NCBI RefSeq assembly: GCF_040372805.1
Contig: NZ_BAABWJ010000003.1
Coordinates: 310,001-374,000, forward strand
Source of the DNA: Pseudoteredinibacter isoporae_A
GTDB taxonomy: Bacteria > Pseudomonadota > Gammaproteobacteria > Pseudomonadales > Cellvibrionaceae
Direction of reading: 5' to 3'
DNA length: 64,000 nucleotides
Both the position numbers and the translations under genes were made by a program. Numbering within the stretch: position 1 is the first letter of the stretch; the number at the start of each line of letters is the position of its first letter. Shown in pieces: positions 34,499-43,395 of the stretch. Below the pieces are notes generated by a model. The model worked only from the letters and a program-made list of their open reading frames with translations, was not told the origin of the DNA and made no database searches.

Positions 34499-36274
34499 TT
34501 ACTCTTCAGCAGGCTTTTCTTTCTGCTTCAAACGAATATTCAATTCGTTAAGCTGCAGGGTATTGACGGCACCCGGCGCGTCGGTCATCACACAGGCCGC
34601 AGTCTGAGTTTTCGGGAAAGCAATCACGTCACGGATTGAACTGGCACCAGTCATCAACATGATCAAACGATCCAGACCGAAGGCCAAACCGCCATGCGGT
34701 GGCGCACCGTATTTCAAGGCATCCAGCAAGAAGCCAAACTTCTCTTGCTGTTCAGCTTCATCAATGCCCAGAATTTCAAACACAGTCTGCTGCATGTCTT
34801 GACGGTGGATACGAACCGAACCACCACCCAACTCAGTACCGTTCAATACCATGTCGTAGGCTTGAGACAAGGCTGTACCCGGGTTGGCTTTCAGCTCTTC
34901 GGGGCTGCAAGATGGCGCGGTAAACGGATGGTGCAAGGCTGTCCAGCCGCCCTCAATCTCTTCAAACATTGGGAAATCAACAACCCAAAGCGGCGCCCAC
35001 TCGCTGGTGTACAGATCCAGATCTTCACCCAGCTTACAACGTAGGGCACCCAGCGCTTCGCTGACTACCTTGGCTTTGTCTGCACCGAAGAATACGATGT
35101 CGCCATTCTTCGCACCGGTACGCTCCATAACCGCCATGGTTACGTCGTCACCCAAGAATTTGATGATTGGAGACTGCAGGCCTTCAATGCCCTTTTCAAT
35201 CTCATTCACTTTAATCCAGGCCAGACCTTTCGCGCCATAGATGCTGACAAACTTGGTGTATTCGTCGATCTGTTTACGGGATAACTGGGCACCGCCGTCC
35301 ACTTTCAACGCGGTAACACGGCAGCTAGGATCATTGGCTGGGCCAGCAAAGACTTTAAACTCGATGTCTTTCAGCAGGTCTTTAATCTCAACCAACTGCT
35401 GAGGCAAACGCAGGTCTGGCTTATCGGAGCCGTACTTTTCCATGGCCTCAGAAAATGGCATGCGCGGGAAGTCGCCCAGATCAACCCCTTGAATGTCCTT
35501 GAACAATTTGCGAATCATGCCTTCGGTGACCGACATGATTTCCTCTTCGCTCATGAAAGAGGTTTCCAAATCGATCTGGGTAAATTCCGGCTGGCGATCT
35601 GCACGCAGATCTTCATCGCGGAAGCACTTGGCGATCTGATAATAACGGTCAAAACCGGACACCATCAGCAACTGCTTGAACAACTGAGGTGATTGCGGCA
35701 GTGCAAAGAACTTACCGTCATGAGTACGTGATGGCACCAGATAATCGCGTGCGCCTTCAGGCGTTGCACGAGTCAGAATTGGGGTTTCAATATCCAGAAA
35801 GCCGTTGTCGTCCAGGTAGTTACGAATCGCATTGGTCACCTTGGAACGCAAACGCAGATTGTTCTGCATCTCGTCGCGACGCAAATCCAGATAGCGGTAC
35901 TTCAAACGAACGTCTTCACCCACATTGGTGTACTCGTCCATTTGGAAAGGAACCGGCGCAGACTCATTGAGAATTTCCAGCTCGGTACCGTAGATTTCAA
36001 TCTCACCGGTCGCCATATTGCTGTTTACGGTCTCTGCACTGCGAGCACGAACCTTCCCTTTCACCTGCAGAACAAACTCACTGCGAACACGCTCAGCACG
36101 GCTGAAATCGTCCTGCCCATCCGGGTCGAATACAACCTGTACGATACCCTCACGGTCGCGCAGGTCGATAAAGATAACGCCACCGTGATCACGGCGGGTA
36201 TCGACCCAACCACACAAGGTTACTTCTTGGTCAATGTGTGAGGCGTTTAAAGTGCCTCCGTAGATAGAACGCAT
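34499..36274 (-). CDS. aspS: Aspartyl-tRNA synthetase
   Basis: AspS, 591 residues, class II synthetase of the bacterial type with the GAD insertion. The N-terminal OB fold binds the anticodon (RRDHGGVIFIDLRDREG). Motif 2 is FRDEDLRADRQPEFTQ, and motif 3 is GLAFGLDRLIML. Residue 30 is His in RRDHGG; E. coli has Leu there, while non-discriminating enzymes such as that of P. aeruginosa have His, as far as I recall. So this enzyme may also charge tRNA-Asn. It heads the aspS-yebC-ruvCAB stretch, 58 bases after an FmdB-type gene. Confidence 0.98.
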   Translation of the reverse strand: MRSIYGGTLNASHIDQEVTLCGWVDTRRDHGGVIFIDLRDREGIVQVVFDPDGQDDFSRAERVRSEFVLQVKGKVRARSAETVNSNMATGEIEIYGTELEILNESAPVPFQMDEYTNVGEDVRLKYRYLDLRRDEMQNNLRLRSKVTNAIRNYLDDNGFLDIETPILTRATPEGARDYLVPSRTHDGKFFALPQSPQLFKQLLMVSGFDRYYQIAKCFRDEDLRADRQPEFTQIDLETSFMSEEEIMSVTEGMIRKLFKDIQGVDLGDFPRMPFSEAMEKYGSDKPDLRLPQQLVEIKDLLKDIEFKVFAGPANDPSCRVTALKVDGGAQLSRKQIDEYTKFVSIYGAKGLAWIKVNEIEKGIEGLQSPIIKFLGDDVTMAVMERTGAKNGDIVFFGADKAKVVSEALGALRCKLGEDLDLYTSEWAPLWVVDFPMFEEIEGGWTALHHPFTAPSCSPEELKANPGTALSQAYDMVLNGTELGGGSVRIHRQDMQQTVFEILGIDEAEQQEKFGFLLDALKYGAPPHGGLAFGLDRLIMLMTGASSIRDVIAFPKTQTAACVMTDAPGAVNTLQLNELNIRLKQKEKPAEE

Positions 36275-36332
36275 GTTGCTTTCCTGTTAATTCGGCTTTT
36301 GGCCTATGTTAAATTGCTGTGAACTTGGCGGT

Positions 36333-36575
36333 TTAGCTGCCGCTGTTAGAACCGGAGGACTGGGCGCTATCGCCAGCTAGGTTCTTTTTATTGCCTGATT
36401 TAAAGTCGGTCTCATACCAACCACTGCCTTTAAGGCGGAATCCTGCCGCTGAAATCAGTTTTTGCAGCTCGGGTTTCTTACAGGCCGGACAGTCTTGTAG
36501 TGGTGCATCGCTGATTTTCTGCAACGCTTCCATCTGGTGACCACAGTCCTGGCACTGGTACTCATAAATCGGCAT
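36333..36575 (-). CDS. FmdB-type zinc ribbon protein
   Basis: An 80-residue protein of the FmdB/CxxC_CxxC_SSSS putative regulatory family. It begins MPIYEYQCQDCGHQMEAL, with a second CPACKK about 25 residues later; the four Cys form a zinc ribbon. RLKGSGWYETDFKSG is the other conserved part. The tail is Ser/Gly-rich. The biochemical role is unknown. It precedes aspS in the same direction, as in many gammaproteobacteria. Confidence 0.93.
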   Translation of the reverse strand: MPIYEYQCQDCGHQMEALQKISDAPLQDCPACKKPELQKLISAAGFRLKGSGWYETDFKSGNKKNLAGDSAQSSGSNSGS

Positions 36576-36983
36576 AAATCGTTTTCATCGGCACCCGGGC
36601 CGACTTCCTCTCAACTTGCTATCTCGCGGTGTTTTCGCTGGCCGGGCTCGGCTTTGGCCTGCCCCGCTCAAAAAGCCGGCAATTATACCCCAGCCAAGCC
36701 CCGTGACAAACACCCAAATTCACCGATTTGGAGGAAATATTCACCCTCGGTTCAGGCGTTCAGCACGGCATTTTAGGGGAATTCAAAGAATCACAAATAA
36801 ATAGGGTTTTAAGCACATTTATGGTTGCTAGGGTCGTTTAAATACTATATACATAGGCTCAGCCGTTTAGGCGGTGCTTGAAAGACTGTATATATAGGTT
36901 TTTTTGCTCACTGAGATATCTCTTAGAAGAGCAGAAGGCATTATTGATAAACACGATACCCAAATATTATAAAGGAACGGATT
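36576..36983. promoter_or_regulatory. 408-base intergenic region ahead of the HU-like gene
   Basis: No gene is supported. The right half is AT-rich and holds two near-identical 14-mers in the same direction: ACTATATACATAGG at 36844-36857 and ACTGTATATATAGG at 36885-36898 (12 of 14 identical, starts 41 bases apart). Near 36914-36931 are the short palindromes GAGATATCTC and CTCTTAGAAGAG. These sit 80-140 bases before the HU-like start, where promoters and operators are expected. AAAGGA precedes its ATG. Confidence 0.4.
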
Positions 36984-37364
36984 ATGGCTGCTCGTAAACC
37001 TGCTAAGAAAGCTCCAGCGAAAAAAGCTGCGGCTCCGGAGCGTAAAATTAAAGCGGTGAAGGAACGCTACAATAAAACTCAAATCCTGAATCAGATCGCC
37101 GACAACACCGAACTGAGCAAAAAACAGGTATCTGCTGTACTGGAAGAGCTGTCAGCGGTCATCGAAGGCCACATCAAGAAACGCGCCTGTGGCGAATTTG
37201 TTCTGCCAGGCCTGATGAAAATCACCACAGTGAAGAAGCCTGCGAAAAAAGCACGTAAGGGTATCAACCCATTCACGGGCGAAGAGACCATGTTTAAAGC
37301 CAAGCCCGCTTCAATTCAGGTGAAAATTCGCCCATTGAAGAAGCTGAAAGAGATGGCCGAATAA
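36984..37364 (+). CDS. HU-family DNA-binding protein with Lys/Ala-rich tail
   Basis: A 126-residue protein with two parts. Residues 1-30 are a histone H1-like basic tail (AARKPAKKAPAKKAAAPERK). Residues about 31-126 form an HU/IHF-type domain: NKTQILNQIADNTELSKKQVS for the dimerising helices, then GEFVLPGLMKITTVKKPAKKA and GINPFTGEETMFKAKPAS for the DNA-binding beta arm. The Pro-containing arm tip matches HU relatives. The length exceeds normal HU (about 90), as in the HU-related subfamily. It probably compacts or regulates DNA. Single gene with its own terminator. Confidence 0.9.
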   Translation: MAARKPAKKAPAKKAAAPERKIKAVKERYNKTQILNQIADNTELSKKQVSAVLEELSAVIEGHIKKRACGEFVLPGLMKITTVKKPAKKARKGINPFTGEETMFKAKPASIQVKIRPLKKLKEMAE

Positions 37365-37374
37365 GCCATTCATT

Positions 37375-37402
37375 AAAAACCCGGCCAAGGCCGGGTTTTT
37401 AA
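37375..37402 (+). terminator. Terminator of the HU-like gene
   Basis: CCCGGCC (37380-37386) and GGCCGGG (37389-37395) pair over two bases, with AAAAA in front and TTTTTAA behind. It works on the plus strand and may also stop the convergent lipoprotein gene. Confidence 0.85.
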
Positions 37403-37430
37403 TACTTGATGTCTTAGCCCCCTGTATGAT

Positions 37431-38042
37431 TTAACGACCGTACCTGAGCTGCACATCTTCAAAGTCCTGGCGCGCTTGATAAACCTTTTCATGTAAATCA
37501 CGTATCTTTTGCTTCTCGCGGTAGAGATCTCGCTTCAGATCCTCGATCTGATTGTAGAGCTGGCGACGTCGATCCGCTTCGGTCTTGTCATCCAGCATCA
37601 CTTTCTCTCGATTGCGAATATCGCGCTCAATCCTGTCAATGTTGTTTTCCACCGAATTCAGCTCAGATTCCGCTCTTTGAAGCTTGCTCTCAGCCCGATA
37701 AACAATGCGACCTTCTTCATAAGGCCCGACAAAGGCATCTTCCAACTCAGCAGGACATACCCCTTTATAGACATAGCCACGGCGCCCCGCCTCATAACCC
37801 GAATTAGGTTTACAGAAGTCCTGCAAACCGATGTTGCGGCCATACTTGTAGCGCTCCAGATCAATCCGCACCCCGTGCTTACCGCAGCTTTCCCGGTATC
37901 CAGAAACCGTTTCCAAGCCTTTGCCCACGACGCCATCTTCAAAGCCCAAAGCTTCCCAATCGGCGGTTTGACACTCTTCTTTGGAGAGACCAGAGCAAGA
38001 TGCCAGCAACAATACACTGCAAATCAACAGAATTCGCGCCAT
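37431..38042 (-). CDS. DUF2799 lipoprotein
   Basis: A 203-residue lipoprotein. Signal and lipobox LLLASC place the lipidated Cys at 16. Residues about 20-100 match the DUF2799 pattern (ECQTADWEALGFEDG, GYRESCGKHG, FCKPNSGYEAGRRG, YKGVCP). The C-terminal half from about residue 115 is a charged coiled coil (QRAESELNSVENNIDRIERD). The ATG at 38042 follows AAGGAA by 8 bases. Function is unknown. It is 68 bases after the shikimate kinase-like gene. Confidence 0.88.
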   Translation of the reverse strand: MARILLICSVLLLASCSGLSKEECQTADWEALGFEDGVVGKGLETVSGYRESCGKHGVRIDLERYKYGRNIGLQDFCKPNSGYEAGRRGYVYKGVCPAELEDAFVGPYEEGRIVYRAESKLQRAESELNSVENNIDRIERDIRNREKVMLDDKTEADRRRQLYNQIEDLKRDLYREKQKIRDLHEKVYQARQDFEDVQLRYGR

Positions 38043-38110
38043 AGAAAAATTCCTTAAATAGGTGATAGGCAATAGCTTAGACGAAGATGAAACCGATAGC
38101 TCACGTCAAG

Positions 38111-38620
38111 CTACAGGGCCAATAACTTCTCAACGGTGTTTTTTAGCACAGCCCCCTGGCTACTGCCATCACCATCAATGGTAATGTCCGCATAACGACG
38201 ATACAGCTCGGTGCGCTCAGCAAACACATCCTCAAAGCTCTGGTCTTCACGTCGAGCGATACCACGACTTTCATAGTTATGGATGCGGCGGCGCAGTTCG
38301 TCCAGACTGGCCTCCAGATAGACAATAGGACCCAGCGTAGCCAGATGCTTCATCGCCGCGTCGCTGTAGACCGCACTGCCACCCGTGGCAATCACATGGT
38401 TGTGGTAGTGGGCGTTCTGGATGACATCGGCTTCGATGTCTCGGAGATGCAAATACCCTCCTGCGTCCATAATGTCCTGCAGGGTGGCATTTTCGCGGGA
38501 TTGGATAAGAATATCGGTATCAATAAAGTCCTTCGCTAACTCTTTTGCCAACATAACACCAATGGTGCTTTTGCCAGCGCCTGGCATACCGATTAAAACA
38601 ACGCTCTTACCGTCCAGCAT
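38111..38620 (-). CDS. Shikimate kinase-like protein
   Basis: A 169-residue P-loop kinase of shikimate-kinase fold. Walker A is GMPGAGKST at 11-19. Asp34 and Asp36 (FIDTD) and Arg60 (LRDIEAD) match substrate-binding positions. The third substrate motif reads ATGGSAV (79-84), where classical AroK has ATGGGAV. The lid has ESRGIARREDQSF and the adenine loop follows. Classical aroK is beside aroB; this gene stands alone between a ureohydrolase and a lipoprotein gene. It may be a second shikimate kinase or a paralogue with another alcohol substrate. The ATG at 38620 has GAGG upstream. Confidence 0.82.
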   Translation of the reverse strand: MLDGKSVVLIGMPGAGKSTIGVMLAKELAKDFIDTDILIQSRENATLQDIMDAGGYLHLRDIEADVIQNAHYHNHVIATGGSAVYSDAAMKHLATLGPIVYLEASLDELRRRIHNYESRGIARREDQSFEDVFAERTELYRRYADITIDGDGSSQGAVLKNTVEKLLAL

Positions 38621-38725
38621 AATGGCCTCTTTAATACCTTGGCGGATCACAACCGCGATAAAAAAGAGGCATTATGCCAGAGCGTTAATAAAAAGATAAA
38701 AAGGAAACGTGAATTTAAACCTTAC

Positions 38726-39688
38726 CTAGCGGTACTCGTGGTATTTCACCCCAGGCAGTACACACAGCATTTCATACAAGAGATTGGCGGCCACAACTGA
38801 GGTGTTGTGTGTGGTATCAAAAGGCGGTGACACTTCAACCAAATCGCCCCCCACTACATTCAGACCCTTACAGCCGCGTACGATTTCCAATCCCTGATGC
38901 ACCGTCAGACCACCCACTTCAGCAGTACCGGTCCCTGGCGCGTAAGCCGGGTCCAGACCATCGATATCAAAGCTGATATACACCGGGCCATCGCCCAGCT
39001 GTTCTCTCACCTCAGCCATCAGAGGGTCCAAGCTCTTATGCCAGCACTCTTCAGCCTGCACTACACGGAATCCCTGATCACGAGACCACTGGTACTCATC
39101 CGGGGAATAACCGGTGCCGCGCAAGCCGATTTGAACCACACGCTCACCGTCCAATAAGCCTTCTTCCATTGCACGGCGGAACGGTGTGCCATGGGCAATA
39201 CGCTCGCCAAACATATGATCATTAATATCCGCGTGCGCATCGACGTGCACCAGACCAACCGGACCGTGCTTCTTCTTCAGTGCACGCAGGATAGGCAAGG
39301 CAATTGTGTGATCCCCACCCATGGTGAGTGGCATGATGTTTTTGGCCATCACTTCGTCGTAAAAGCTTTCAATAATGTCGATGCTTTTGAGCAGATTAAA
39401 AGTATTAATGGGCACATCGCCGCTGTCTGCAATGGTCAGACTGTCGAAAGGCGCCGCACCCGTCGACACATTAAACGGACGCAACATGCGGGATTCATCG
39501 CGAATTTCGCGCGGTCCCAGGCGAGCACCCGGGCGGTTTGAAGTACCAATATCCAAAGGCACCCCTAAAAAAGCCACATCCAGATGCGCATCCAGATCCA
39601 CGGCCGGCAAACGCATAAATGTAGCCGGACCACCAAAGCGCGGCATATCGTTGCCACCCAGTGGCTCATACAAAACCTTATCAGTCAT
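38726..39688 (-). CDS. gbuA: Guanidinobutyrase-type ureohydrolase
   Basis: A 320-residue arginase/agmatinase-family enzyme with two manganese ions. Metal ligands are His127 (GGDHT), Asp150, His152 and Asp154 (VDAHAD), and Asp241 and Asp243 (SFDIDGLDP). The whole protein resembles P. aeruginosa GbuA as I recall it, including LGGNDMPRFGG at the start and LYEMLCVLPGV at the end. GbuA cuts 4-guanidinobutyrate to GABA and urea; guanidinopropionase or agmatinase activity is the alternative. It diverges from two LysR genes, with a semialdehyde dehydrogenase gene just beyond, which suits a guanidinobutyrate route. Confidence 0.85.
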   Translation of the reverse strand: MTDKVLYEPLGGNDMPRFGGPATFMRLPAVDLDAHLDVAFLGVPLDIGTSNRPGARLGPREIRDESRMLRPFNVSTGAAPFDSLTIADSGDVPINTFNLLKSIDIIESFYDEVMAKNIMPLTMGGDHTIALPILRALKKKHGPVGLVHVDAHADINDHMFGERIAHGTPFRRAMEEGLLDGERVVQIGLRGTGYSPDEYQWSRDQGFRVVQAEECWHKSLDPLMAEVREQLGDGPVYISFDIDGLDPAYAPGTGTAEVGGLTVHQGLEIVRGCKGLNVVGGDLVEVSPPFDTTHNTSVVAANLLYEMLCVLPGVKYHEYR

Positions 39689-39813
39689 ATCTCACCTGTT
39701 TGTTATCACTGTCGACCTATCAATGATCGATGTTATTTGCCGTCGCGGCAGGCAGCTCAATAAGTGCTGAACACCCCTAGTTTAAACAAGACACCAGTTC
39801 GATAAACCCCTAC

Positions 39814-39834
39814 AATTCAACTTATAGGTTGAAA
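39814..39834. promoter_or_regulatory. Candidate LysR operator between gbuA and the LysR pair
   Basis: TTCAAC (39816-39821) and GTTGAA (39828-39833) are inverted around six AT-rich bases in the 188-base divergent region. This fits the T-N11-A type dyad bound by LysR regulators beside their targets. Confidence 0.5.
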
Positions 39835-39876
39835 TTACCGAACTATCTATATTTCTAGAATCGACTCAAGGCACCT

Positions 39877-40788
39877 ATGAATGCTGACATCAAACTGCTG
39901 AAAATTTTCGTTACCGTAGTGGATAACGGCGGCTTTTCAGCAGCAGAACGCGAACTGAATCTAGCCCGGTCCACCATCAGCAACCACATGGCTGAGCTGG
40001 AGCATCGATTGCAAACGGTCTTATGTCGTCGGGGACGAGCCGGGTTTTCGCTGACTTCGGCCGGGGAATCCGTTTACCGGGAAGCCTTGAACTTGCTCGC
40101 CAGCGCCGAGGCTTTTGACCGGCACATCGACAGCCTCAGACACGCAGACATGAGCGGCGAACTGCGACTGGCCGTCACCGACGGCACACTCTACGACGAC
40201 AATTTGAAGCTCAACCTCAGCCTGGCCCAATTTCAGAACAAAGCCAATAATGTTTTCTTGACACTGAGCAGCGCCAGCCAGCCTGATATTGAGCACCAGC
40301 TAGCCAAAAAAGAGATCGACCTGGGGATTATCGCCCATCATCGCAGCCTGCCGGACTTTCAGTATCATCATCTGTATCAGGAGCAACACTTTCTCTATTG
40401 CGCAGAACCTCACCCTTTGTTTGACAAAAGTGATCGACATATCAGTGAAGAACAGCTGGCCGAACAAGCCTTTGTGCATGCCGGCTACCAGCTTAATTCC
40501 GACATTCAAAAGCTGACCCAGAACTTCAACGGTCGCGCCAGTGCCGGTCATATGGAAGCTCGGGCTCAGCTGATTTTATCCGGGGCTTATATTGCTTTTT
40601 TACCCGAACATTTTGCCGCCCCCTTGGTTGCAACAGGAAAACTTCGTACACTCAAATCCCGCAGCAAATTTTATCGCAGTGATATCAGTGCCGTTCACCG
40701 CAAAGACGCTTTAAGTGATCGTTTGCTTGCTTTGTTTTTGGCCTTATTGAAAGAGCAGTACCATGCCCCTGCAACGAAAAATAAATGA
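39877..40788 (+). CDS. LysR-family regulator, first of an overlapping pair
   Basis: A 303-residue LysR-type regulator. The winged HTH occupies residues 1-65 (FVTVVDNGGFSAAERELN, ARSTISNHMAELEHRL, then CRRGRAGFSLTSAGE). The rest is the periplasmic-binding-like effector domain, with KEIDLGIIAHH at about 145. It diverges from gbuA across a region with an inverted repeat, the classical arrangement for a LysR gene and its target. Its last 26 bases overlap the next LysR gene, so the two are translated together. The effector is not known; guanidinobutyrate is a candidate. Confidence 0.92.
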   Translation: MNADIKLLKIFVTVVDNGGFSAAERELNLARSTISNHMAELEHRLQTVLCRRGRAGFSLTSAGESVYREALNLLASAEAFDRHIDSLRHADMSGELRLAVTDGTLYDDNLKLNLSLAQFQNKANNVFLTLSSASQPDIEHQLAKKEIDLGIIAHHRSLPDFQYHHLYQEQHFLYCAEPHPLFDKSDRHISEEQLAEQAFVHAGYQLNSDIQKLTQNFNGRASAGHMEARAQLILSGAYIAFLPEHFAAPLVATGKLRTLKSRSKFYRSDISAVHRKDALSDRLLALFLALLKEQYHAPATKNK

Positions 40789-41689
40789 TGTCGACGTTCG
40801 CTTGTTGCGAATATTCAAGGCCGTCGCTGAATGTGGTGGTTTCAGCGCCGCCGAAACCGAGCTGAATATTGCGCGCTCGACCATCAGCACCCATATGGCG
40901 GATCTGGAAGCTCGTTTAGGCCTGGTGTTATGTCGGCGAGGCCGAAGCGGTTTTGCATTAACAGACGACGGCAAACAGGTGTACCAGGCCTGCTTGCAAC
41001 TGCTTTCAGCTCTGGAAGGTTTCCGAAGCCAAATCAGTGCCTTGCACAATCAATTGAGCGGCGAGCTTAAAATTCTCTGCAGTGATGCCATTTTGGGTGA
41101 CAAAGAAAACTTTCTTCTTACCGAAATTCTTCGCCGTTTCGCTGAACAAGCACCTGATGTAGAGATTTCGATTGCGACGGAAGTTCTACCGGAAATCGAA
41201 CGTGCCTTGTTGGCTGGCCGGGCCGACATTGGTTTTATTCCCTGCCATCGCGAACTGGGGTCAGTAAGCTATTTACCGCTCTATCAAGAACAGTATCAAT
41301 TGTATTGTGGAAAAAACCATCCGCTGTTTACGGAAGCGAATGAGCCTATAAATGACAGCGTCATACAACATCAGCGCTTTGTACACCCGGGCATTCAAAC
41401 CAATCCTCAAGCGAGCCAAGTCATTAATAAACTGCAACGTCGCGCAACGGCTTACCACTATGAGGCGCGCCTGGCGCTCCTGCAAACCGGCCTCTACATC
41501 GGTTATTTCCCCGAACATTATGCGAGTGAGCTCGTGGCACAGGGAGAATTGAAACGCTTGAATGCACCACAGTTTGGCTATCAAGCCAATATCGCCGCCT
41601 GCTTCAAACACAACAGCGGCAATAAGGCGCTCTCGGTGTTCTGCCAGCATTTGCGCGAAGCTTACGCACTGGACACCCTAGATTCATAA
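40763..41689 (+). CDS. LysR-family regulator, second of an overlapping pair
   Basis: A 308-residue LysR-type regulator closely related to the preceding one. The HTH regions are nearly alike (CGGFSAAETELNIARSTIST, CRRGRSGFALTDDGK), and the effector domains keep the same landmarks (PLYQEQYQLYCGKNHPLF against HLYQEQHFLYCAEPHPLF; GYFPEHYAS against AFLPEHFAA). This points to tandem duplication followed by divergence. The ATG lies inside the end of the first gene. It is convergent with the semialdehyde dehydrogenase gene, separated by a bidirectional terminator. Confidence 0.92.
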   Translation: MPLQRKINDVDVRLLRIFKAVAECGGFSAAETELNIARSTISTHMADLEARLGLVLCRRGRSGFALTDDGKQVYQACLQLLSALEGFRSQISALHNQLSGELKILCSDAILGDKENFLLTEILRRFAEQAPDVEISIATEVLPEIERALLAGRADIGFIPCHRELGSVSYLPLYQEQYQLYCGKNHPLFTEANEPINDSVIQHQRFVHPGIQTNPQASQVINKLQRRATAYHYEARLALLQTGLYIGYFPEHYASELVAQGELKRLNAPQFGYQANIAACFKHNSGNKALSVFCQHLREAYALDTLDS

Positions 41690-41717
41690 AACCATCTCGC
41701 CTCACAGGGTCGAACGC

Positions 41718-41751
41718 AAAAAAGGCCGAGCATAATTATGCTCGGCCTTTT
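41718..41751. terminator. Bidirectional terminator between LysR and gabD
   Basis: The palindrome AAAAGGCCGAGCATAA / TTATGCTCGGCCTTTT (41720-41735 and 41736-41751) has A and T runs at both ends. It serves the convergent LysR gene and gabD. Confidence 0.85.
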
Positions 41752-41780
41752 CAGTGGTATCTTCTTGTGAGGGGCAAAGC

Positions 41781-43244
41781 TTATTTGTCGATGCCACCCA
41801 TGCACATGTATTTCAGCTCTAAGTAATCGTCCATGCCGTACTTGGAACCTTCACGACCAGAACCGGATTCTTTCACACCACCGAACGGCGCCATTTCATT
41901 GGAAATAATGCCTTCGTTAATTCCTACGATGCCATATTCCAAACCCTCACCAACGCGCCACACACGCCCAACATCACGGGTGTAGAAATACGCCGCCAAC
42001 CCGAACTCGGTATCGTTGGCCATAGCCAGCGCTTCTTCTTCCGTACTGAACTTGAAGATCGGGGCAACGGGACCAAAGATCTCTTCGCTGAAAACGCGCA
42101 TACCCTGATTGACCTGAGTCAGGATGGTCGGCTCATAATAGCACTCACCCAAATCGGAACGCTTGCCGCCCGCGGCCAATGTTGCACCTTTGTCAACAGC
42201 ATCCTGCACCATGGCATCAACATCATTAACGGCTTTCGCATTGACCAACGGCCCCATAGTGACGCCATCACCAAAACCATCACCCACATTGAATTCAGCA
42301 ACTGCGGCAGCCAGTTTTTCAACAAAGGCATCATAAACACCTTCTTGCACCAACATGCGGTTTGAACAAACGCAAGTTTGGCCGGCGTTGCGATACTTGG
42401 ACGCAATCGCACCCGCAACAGCGGCATCAAGATCGGCATCATCAAACACAATAAAGGGCGCATTCCCTCCCAACTCCATGGAGGTCTTTTTAACGGTTCC
42501 CGCACATTGCTCCATCAGCACCTTACCCACCGGAGTCGATCCGGTGAAGGTCACTTTTTTCACAATCGGGTTAGAAGTCATCTCACCACCAATTGCGCGA
42601 GAACTTGAACCCACCACCATGTTCATGACACCTGCTGGGACACCCGCTTCTTCAGCCAGAACACACAAAGCCAGAGCCGACAGTGGCGTTTCCGTCGCTG
42701 GCTTACCCACAACCGTACAACCGGCAGCAATGGCAGGGGCAACTTTCCGAGTAATCATGGCGTTCGGGAAGTTCCAAGGTGTAATGGATGCCACCACACC
42801 GACCGGCTGCTTGATGACCACAATGCGCTTGTCGTTTGAAGGTGCCGGAATCACATCACCGTCAACGCGCTTAGCTTCTTCAGCAAACCATTCCATATAA
42901 GAAGCGCCATAGGCGATTTCGCCCTTGGACTCCGCCAGTGGTTTGCCTTGCTCGGCGGTTAGAATTTTTGCCAGGTCTTCCTGGTTGGCCATAATCAGGT
43001 CATACCAAGTGCGCAGCACCTTGGCTCGTTCCTTACAGCTGGTCTTCTGCCAAGACTTCATGGCTTCCTCAGCGCACTCGATAGCACGGCGAGTTTCAAC
43101 CTCACTTAAACTGGCCACAGTGGCAACAACATCGCAGGTAGAGGGATTGCGGACTTCAACAGTCGCGCCATTATCGGCATCGACCCACTGACCATTGATA
43201 TAAGATTGGGTACGCAGTAAATCGGGACGCTTGAGATCAAGCAT
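41781..43244 (-). CDS. gabD: NAD(P)-dependent succinate-semialdehyde dehydrogenase
   Basis: A 487-residue aldehyde dehydrogenase of the GabD type. Catalytic Cys291 is in NAGQTCVCSNR; the second Cys two residues later is typical of succinate-semialdehyde dehydrogenases. The general-base Glu is in SMELGGNAPFIVFDDAD. The cofactor region is PWNFPNAMITRKVAPA and FTGSTPVGK. It oxidises succinate semialdehyde from GABA to succinate. The ATG at 43244 has AAGGAG 6 bases upstream; 11 more open codons lie before it. Proximity to gbuA supports a GABA route; glutarate semialdehyde is a possible other substrate. Confidence 0.92.
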   Translation of the reverse strand: MLDLKRPDLLRTQSYINGQWVDADNGATVEVRNPSTCDVVATVASLSEVETRRAIECAEEAMKSWQKTSCKERAKVLRTWYDLIMANQEDLAKILTAEQGKPLAESKGEIAYGASYMEWFAEEAKRVDGDVIPAPSNDKRIVVIKQPVGVVASITPWNFPNAMITRKVAPAIAAGCTVVGKPATETPLSALALCVLAEEAGVPAGVMNMVVGSSSRAIGGEMTSNPIVKKVTFTGSTPVGKVLMEQCAGTVKKTSMELGGNAPFIVFDDADLDAAVAGAIASKYRNAGQTCVCSNRMLVQEGVYDAFVEKLAAAVAEFNVGDGFGDGVTMGPLVNAKAVNDVDAMVQDAVDKGATLAAGGKRSDLGECYYEPTILTQVNQGMRVFSEEIFGPVAPIFKFSTEEEALAMANDTEFGLAAYFYTRDVGRVWRVGEGLEYGIVGINEGIISNEMAPFGGVKESGSGREGSKYGMDDYLELKYMCMGGIDK

Positions 43245-43395
43245 AGGTGTCTCCTTAAAGTTGCTGAGTGTCGGCAAAGCCGTACTACTATAATAGGCAA
43301 TTTCAGCATAACGGGAGACTTAAACCGTCAATCCCGCAGAGATTTTGCTAAATTGTGAAAATAGGCCTAGTTTGCACCAAAGGCAATGTTCATAA

